A stretch of 64,000 bases of DNA from Diphasiastrum complanatum. Taxonomy: Eukaryota; Streptophyta; Lycopodiopsida; Lycopodiales; Lycopodiaceae. The notes below the pieces were generated by a model. That model saw only the letters and a list, made by a program, of their open reading frames with translations, had not been told where the DNA came from and ran no database searches. The translations under genes were made by a program, and so were the position numbers. Below are positions 27,501 to 35,700 of this stretch, piece by piece (position 1 is the first letter of the stretch; each line of letters begins with the position of its first letter). Location of the stretch: NCBI GenBank assembly GCA_029204225.1, contig CM055110.1, positions 21,682,988-21,746,987 on the forward strand, given 5' to 3'.

Positions 27501-30500
27501 AAGGCAATCAGCTCCATAGGGTTTCATGCTTGATCATGCTATGTACTTGTTGTGCGAACCTCTCTCATGACTCTCTTGCATCTTAGTGAATAATAATATA
27601 TTCCCATGTGTGATAAAATCCAATAGATTCCTAGCAAAGGAAAAAGAGTTGGGGGGGGGGGGGGGGGGGGGGTGTTTCTTTCTCAAGTATTTTTTTAATT
27701 TTTTCCTGAAAATGCAAATCGGCTTTTGGATAGATACCGGGCTTCATTTTTTCTCGAGCAGTGGATAAGGACTATACTAGAAGTCAGTAATAGGCTTGGT
27801 ATTTGCATATTTTTAAAATTGCAATTTGCCGAATTACGCAATTTGCCGATAATGAGTTATGCAACCGAGTAATTTTTATTGCTTTGTCGTTTTCATGCGT
27901 TCACTCATGCAAATTGGTTATAATAATTGGATGTTCCCGTAATTGGTGGAGACTTTGTCATTTCTTGATATTTGACCAATCTCTTTCAACGAAAACGAGT
28001 TGGCTAGTATGAGCCATATAATACCGTAAACTCGAGTGGGTTTGGAACTCCATTAATGCAAAAGCAACCGGCTAATAAAATGCAATACTCGTCTAAACCT
28101 ATTACAATTGGTCAATTTATTTAAGTCCTGGTTGAAAATTGAAATTTATCGGTCAAATTGTTTTTGGTTTTCTTCCAAATTGGCAAAGTGACTGAATTCC
28201 CTTAGGAATTTAGAAGTGCTTGCCTTGCCATTTTTGACCCGAAATCAATTTTCATTTTATCAATTGCCGTATGGGCAACTGTGAATTAGCGATTTATGTC
28301 CGGGGATTCACGGTTTTTTGGCGAAAGCAAACATGCGCGTCCAGGGGGTTTTGGCCATTTTGGCACCCGCGTCCGGCGCCCGGGCGCAGGGTCGGGTGCG
28401 TCCATTTTTAAAAAGAATAAAAAATACACTAAAAAAAAAAATGTGCGCCCACCCCGGACGCATCCACCCTCGGATGCGCCTGGGCTAGCCCGCGCCCTGG
28501 CGCGGACGCGCGTCCGCGCCCGGGGGTCCCTACCTTAGGGCCAAAGTAAGGTCAAATTGCCCCTTAATTGGAAATTATTAAGCCTATAGTAATGGGAGAA
28601 ATAAATTGAGGATGCCATCGTACACCAAAAGTAGAAGACAAGAACTGTAAGGCCTGATGGGCAGAACATGACAAAAGAGGCATGCAATTTTCGACCTTAA
28701 GGGGTCCACTGTATGCAATCCTATAAACATTAAGCACTTTTCAGCCAGTTTGAGGCAACGGAAAAATGACAAGGATATAATGCAATCTAGGTTGTTATAC
28801 CATAGATATATCGGTTGTTTTTCTGAATCTATCACAACTTATTGAGAATTGCCCTTTTTGATGGAATAGTCCAGCAAAAACATTAAAAGACTAACTCAAT
28901 CTGGCAATCATTTTTCTTCAAACCATCTAGCAAAGCAATCAATGGAAAGGGAAAAAACCTGGAAGTGACCCACGAATGCATACACATTGTCTGCAGATCG
29001 CAACTTGTATATTGTCTGCAACAAAGTTAGCTAGTTTTGTTGGTAAAAGAGCAAACAAATAAGCGAGAGTAAGTCAATTCCCTATATTGTGATAAATGAC
29101 AATCAACAAAGTTATACTTCACCATACAATTCATCAACCAGGATTTCAAATCAAGAACTCATAGCAAGTTCCGGCATTTTTTACAAGGTTGCTCGGGAAT
29201 ACTTCACAACTCCGATATTGCACTCGTTGGCCATAAAATGTATTTGAATGTTATTGTTATAACCACGGTTCCATACTTCTTATGCATGCCTGACATACAA
29301 TTCCATACTTCTCCACATGCATGCCTTGCAATTACTTTTGAGATTCGCAATTATTTTAAGGTACTGTTTTACTAGTGTTGGGTCCTTTTTAAGATGAATC
29401 ATGAGATTACTTCAAGAATGGGCCTTTCTAAAAGCTTCTAGGATGCTCATGACTAAGTATAAATAGGAGCCATAGAGTATCATTTCTCAGATTATTGAGT
29501 CTTGAGCTCTTTGTGGGGGAGATCTATTTCTAGAAATCTCAGTAGGATAGCTAACCTATCAGAAACCTTTGCCTTTCATTAAGTTTTCTTAGTTGGAGAA
29601 TGCTTTGTATTTGATATCTTTGTATTTCATTTAATGCCAATATCTATGATTGAGCTCATAGCATGGTATCAGAACACTTTCCTGCCTTTTTTAGTTGTTA
29701 CTTTTTTTTCACTGTGTTATTGCTTTCTGTCTATAGTGTTCTCTTTAAAGGTTTTTTTCCAATCATTTTTCTCTCTAGCCACTTTCTCTCTTTAGACCTT
29801 AATAGAGAATTCTTGCCATGACTTTTTGTTTGTGATCAAAATTAAATTGGCTTCCTAGTAGTTGGGTGCCCTAAGAGAAGGGTTTTTGTTCGCTGGTCAT
29901 TTTCTGAAAACCCCAAATTTTTACTTTTGGTGAATGTGATCTCTTTCGTATTTTTGGCAAGAAAAGTTGGAAATAAATACATTTTCGGGAGCATGGGATG
30001 AAGGCACACCTAGAAAAGCAAGCATCAAATCAATCAGAATTCTCTTTAAAAGTTATTGCAAAATCAAAGAATTTGTCAAAGGTGATGCTTCTACATTTTA
30101 TGAGTACAACTTTTCTACTCCTCTTATGCGTGAAGTTAATGCTGGTCAAAACGCCAATGCTGTAAAGTCAAATGCTGGTCAAAATGCCAATGTCCTATCA
30201 TTTCTACACCATTCCCTAGTTCTTTACCCTACATCTTGTTAGTATTCATTATGATCTTGGGTATTACAATGGCTTATTAGTGGTATTCATGCTGCTATCT
30301 CTTCCGTGTATGTGGATCCAATTCTTGAGGAAGATGATTTGCATTCATGGGGTTCCTTGGGTTTCCTATACACCACCATATTCACTTGTTCATGTCGGTG
30401 TCATTGGCATTCTTGGTGTAGACAACAAGCTTGGGATGTTGTTATGCCATATTCAGTTGATATTGCTAGACATTTCTATCCTTACGGATCCCTTGGGGCA

Positions 30501-32700
30501 TGCATACATTTTAAGCTCCATTCTTATCTATTGTTATGTGGCATGCATGGTTGATACAACTAGCATGGTCACTTCACATAACTTGGGATGTTTACATATT
30601 ATTTGATGCAGTGGAAGCATGGTTGTACTTGTTTATAAACACATTCTTTGAACTCTTCTTGTTTTTTTACATTGAAAGGTCTTTTTCATGATGGTTCTAT
30701 TTACAAGAGTTGGCTTGGTTACTTCACTCACGGGAGTTTAAGTTTATGGTACAAGTCTACTCTCCTTGGTCATTCGCTTCATGTATAACCCACATTGAGG
30801 GCAATCTTTTTGAGGGTGGGAGTGTTATGGACACGGTTTTAAAATAAGACTATTTTAAGATAGAAGTCAAGACCCTTCTAGACCCTTCCAGGATGCTCTT
30901 GACTAAGTACAAAAAGGAGCCATCAAATTATCAACTTCAAGGTCTTGCGCTCTTTGTAGGCGAGTTCTATTTTCTAGAAATTTGCTTAAGCTATTGGCAA
31001 CGTTTGTCTTTCATTAGGTTTCCTTAGTTGGCAAATGTTGTGTGGATGATATTTGCTATCTTTGTACTTCAATCGATACCAACATTTGAGATTGAGTTTA
31101 TAACAGTTACAATGGCTTGTCATTCCTATAAACATAACTGAAATTTTAATTAGTGATTGTTATGTCCATGTCCAGACTAGAGGATCTGGACTAATCCTTG
31201 ACGTGGTTGACCGGCCCTCCAGTGTTGGAGATATTAATTACGCCTTGAATAAATTCCAATTCAAGGCCAATTTCATAATTGATAACCTTGAGAGGACCCA
31301 GGCACTCACAAAGTGACATGCAGTGGTGCATGGTTTGTGACGGTTGTATGCACGGAGAAGGAGAATCAATAGTAGCTTTTCCCTGTCTAAAGAAGTGACC
31401 TTGGGCACGCACAGACCCTTGGGGGCTATAAGTACCTACAAGGGCTCACCCATCTACACTTCCGGATATATAGTTCTAGTTACCAGTTTCCTATATTCTC
31501 TGCATTCACTTACTATGGCTTGAAGGTGAAGCCTTTTTGGGGTTTGATCATCGGTTGGTTTGGCTCCACAATGTCCTTTTAATGTGTTTTTAAGCCTGAT
31601 CCTAGGGAGATCGTTATATTGCTATCAGAGCAAGGCTTACGACTGGAGCGAAAGGTGGAGGGTTATGCTGCTATTGCACTGGTTACGGTATGGAATCGTA
31701 ACTCTTTGCTACTCTATGTCCTGGTGGAGGAACCTATCTCTGGGTATGAGATTTCTGGAGTCCTCTTTGCTTGTGAATGAGTAGCTGAGGAATAATTCAA
31801 GTTTTTGAAGCTTGTAAGGATTCACTTTATAATTTATCATCCTATTGATGGAAACATTGTGTTACTTGGGGGATGTTATTTGGTTGAGGCAGTATCTCTG
31901 ATGGATTCTAGGGAAGGTAAGACTTGTCCTTAAAGGATTTGATAGGGTATGTTGATTACATGTCAGTATTCTTTGAATATAAGCGGCAAACAAGTAATTT
32001 TGAGTGAAAAACCATGATTATTGCTAAGAAATGGTGCTTAGAACAGATAATTGTCATAAATCAGTCATTTGTATGTTGTAAGAAGGTCTTTATTGCATCT
32101 ATAATGATTTTGAATCGTTGCATGCAAGAAAACTTGTTGGAATAAAGCAAATATGAGAATTTTGGTCCAAAATTGAGGATTTTTGTTCCAAATTACTGAT
32201 TGTGTCCCAGAGAGCTCAATTGGATGACAAATCCTAATGATTCCAAGAATGACAACTGAGCTCAAATAAATTTAGCAAAACTTTGTCATATCTAGAATTC
32301 AGTTCTAGATAGTAATATGAACTGTGGTTGAGGAAATTGTTTATTGAATTAGTTTTGGTATGCCTTCTATCTTTGATTACCTAATGAATGTAGAAGTTAG
32401 ATAACTCATATTTATGTTAAAAATCCGGTTTAAAGAATATACTTAAAATCTAGTATTTATTCCTAGTAAAAAAGATTTTAGAATGATTTTTATATTTTGA
32501 GAGTGGTGTGTTTTGGATATACTCTACGTTATATAGTTCTAGCTGCCAGTTTCCTCTCTTCTCCTGCATTCACTTACTATGGATCGGGAGTGAAGCCTTT
32601 GTGGTTTGATCATCGGCTTCTACTTGGTCGAGTGGTTTGGCTCCATAGTGTCCTTTCGGTGTGTTTGTAAGCTTGATCCTAGCATAGTTGTGTCGAACCG

Positions 32701-32775
<75 letters not shown>

Positions 32776-35700
32776 TTCAGGGTTTTTTCGAGTGTTTCAT
32801 TATACATTGTAATATGTATGGTGTGACATTAATGTTTTGAGTGACGAGTAACAATGATCAATCTTTCTAGTCATGTATGAAAGTTGGTAGGTACTAGCTA
32901 ATGACACAGATGATATCAGATAGATCATAGCTAAGACTGCGGGCAACAGATGGATCACAGTGACAAGTATTGTTAGGTAACAAGCCTCAGGAGTTGCACA
33001 TCAGATTCAAATTTCACTATCGATTAATCACGAATTATAATGTACATATTACCCATTAAAACCAAGAAAGCACTTGTTTTTGACATAATCGAAGGGTAGA
33101 AACTGGGGGGGGGGGGGGACCCTAAAACCAATTCGGCAATTCGAAAAGGCGATTCGAAAGGTACCATAAAACATTGGATCCTAGGGAGATCATTATAGTG
33201 ATCTTCCTTATAGAAACACTAGATGATCGACTAGACACAAGCAAAGTATGCTTCTAGTTTACAATATATACTATAATTAGCCTCTATAGCTATTTATGCT
33301 AAACAAAATGAAGACACTAGACAATCAATCAACAAGACACCAACAATGTACGCTTCTAGTTTATAGCAAATTAACCTATACAACTATCTAGGCTGAATAA
33401 AATCAAGAGACACTAGACACTCATCTAGACACAGGCAAAGTGTGCTTCTAGTTTACAATGAATTAGCCTCTTAAGCTATTTAGGCTAAACATGAATATCA
33501 AATTACATTATTCAAATAACTCACTTCAAGAGAAGCAACAGTTGAAAAACAAACACCTCCAAAGGCTGGAGAATCTGATAGTTTACTTGCCTCTCCTAGT
33601 ACTTTGACCTGCGTATAGACCCAGTCAATAGATGTATTTGAGGGAAAAATAATATTATGCTCTAGAAACTATGGTTGTGACAAGAAGCTATACTGAGGAA
33701 CTAGCACATCTATACTTCGCATACAAAACAAGTTACAACCATCAATGATAAGTATGCCAAGAGTAGGAAAAACTCAGAACATGTTTTTATAGTCGTTGAA
33801 AACTAGCATAAAGCGTCATTTGTCATATATCTCTATTTAACAGTAGAAAGATATCACACCTCCCTTAGTATCTTTCACAACAAGATGGATATGCAATATT
33901 TTGCAACTGTCCATTCACCAAAAGGGTGAGTCAAATGCATGTGAGTCATAGGTCTATCTTTCCTATGTTTATCACTTGCTCATTTACATTATTTCATGTC
34001 TCATATTTGATGAGATAGAGCTTCCATATATTTGTTGAATTGGTTGAATGTAACCGAACCCTATGAATGGCAATGAGCAAGCACGTGAGTTTTGAAAGGA
34101 AGAGGACTTCTATGGAAAGTCACTAGACATTGGATATTTAGTTATTGGCACTAACATTATCAATGATAAAATGTCCAACAAGAATTTCAAACTAAAAAAA
34201 GGACAACAAAGGTTCAATGAGGATGCTCTGCCAAATAGGAAAATCTTCTAACCTACGTAAGTGGTTATCAATATTCAACTCAAATCAAAAGGGACCAAGT
34301 CTACAATTTGCAGTTCATAGAAGAGCGGTGAAAGCATGAGCTATAATTCATGTGGTGAATGTTCAAATTGTTCACATCAAACTCACATGTCACAAAATGG
34401 AATTGTGATTACAATATCTTTAGAGCTTCACTACTGAATAGAGAGATGAAAAATGGCCACAAAACATCCGAAAACCTAAATCATTAAAAAAAATCTAGGG
34501 CAATTCAATGTCCAATCTCACATTATTGTGCAATTTTGTATTGTGCATATCATCCGCCTAAAAAACATGTTTGCTTGAGGAGAAAAATTCCATCCTTTCC
34601 CATATCATCTCGTACCTGATAAGCACAATCAAGGACAACTTTGGAAGCTTTCTTTAGCAAGACTATGTCTCAAAAGCATTCAAAATAACAATCTAGAACT
34701 TTTGATTTGTTCTTAAATCTGGATGCATGACCACAAATTAGCTATGCTATGACCTTGAGATAAACAAAATTTTCCTAGAACAAAATTTGAGAGTAGGTGT
34801 GGTCATTATGGATTTTGCCATCAAACCATCTGGATTGATTGATGCTCCAACTTAACCTTCTAATTCATAATGTTAAGCTGAAAGTTTCATACAATGAGGT
34901 TTATGTTATAAAACGTTGTTATGGATAATTCTAAGGCAAACTATTTGATCAGCAAATATTTGTCAAGGCCTGTAGATGACTCGAATATGGAGATCATCCA
35001 CCAAGAACCTATGTGTACATTCAAGGGTAGGAAGGTTCCTATTATCATCGATTCAAGAATGACGAAAATCATAATTCCAAGATGAAACGGGAGCATAAAC
35101 TAGGCCACACACACTAACGGTGCTCATCTCTCTGTTGAGCCTATCTAATATCATCAATGAACTACTTTCAACAATTGTGAAAGTCATCTGATGCATTATA
35201 CGAGATAATGCATCTGCAACCACATTCTCTTTGCCCTTTCTATACAAAATTTCCAAATGAAACTCTTGCATGAGCTCGACATACCCGCAGGTATTAGGCT
35301 GAGGCCATGTCCTCATGGGAACCAAGGACCCAGGATAGCTTAGCTCCAATAACCTTATCCTCTAGAAGCTTCTTTTAGGGCTTCTCTTTGGGTATAACTA
35401 GGACACATTGGTATTCATTACTTAGATGATATTGATTACTTTCTTAGTCCTAATTAGGTTTTAGCTACCCTTGGCTTGTAGGGCTATGTTCATGATCATT
35501 GTGATGCATCTATGCTATTCTTGTAGGGAATAGTCTTTGTTGCCTCTTGTATAATCTTTATGCTTCATTGACGCTAAAATTTGTGATTCGGTTCATGACT
35601 TTGTCTAAGTTCCATCACTCGATTCAATTTTGGCATTGGGGCAATTTTTCCTAGGTTTCCGAACCGATTATTAGACTGCGTGTAGAAGGAATGAGCTTCA

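Noticed and set aside
28296-28538. Plus-strand ORF of 80 aa, Arg/Gly/Pro-rich
   Set aside because: Produced by the GC-rich motif array; no protein-like composition.
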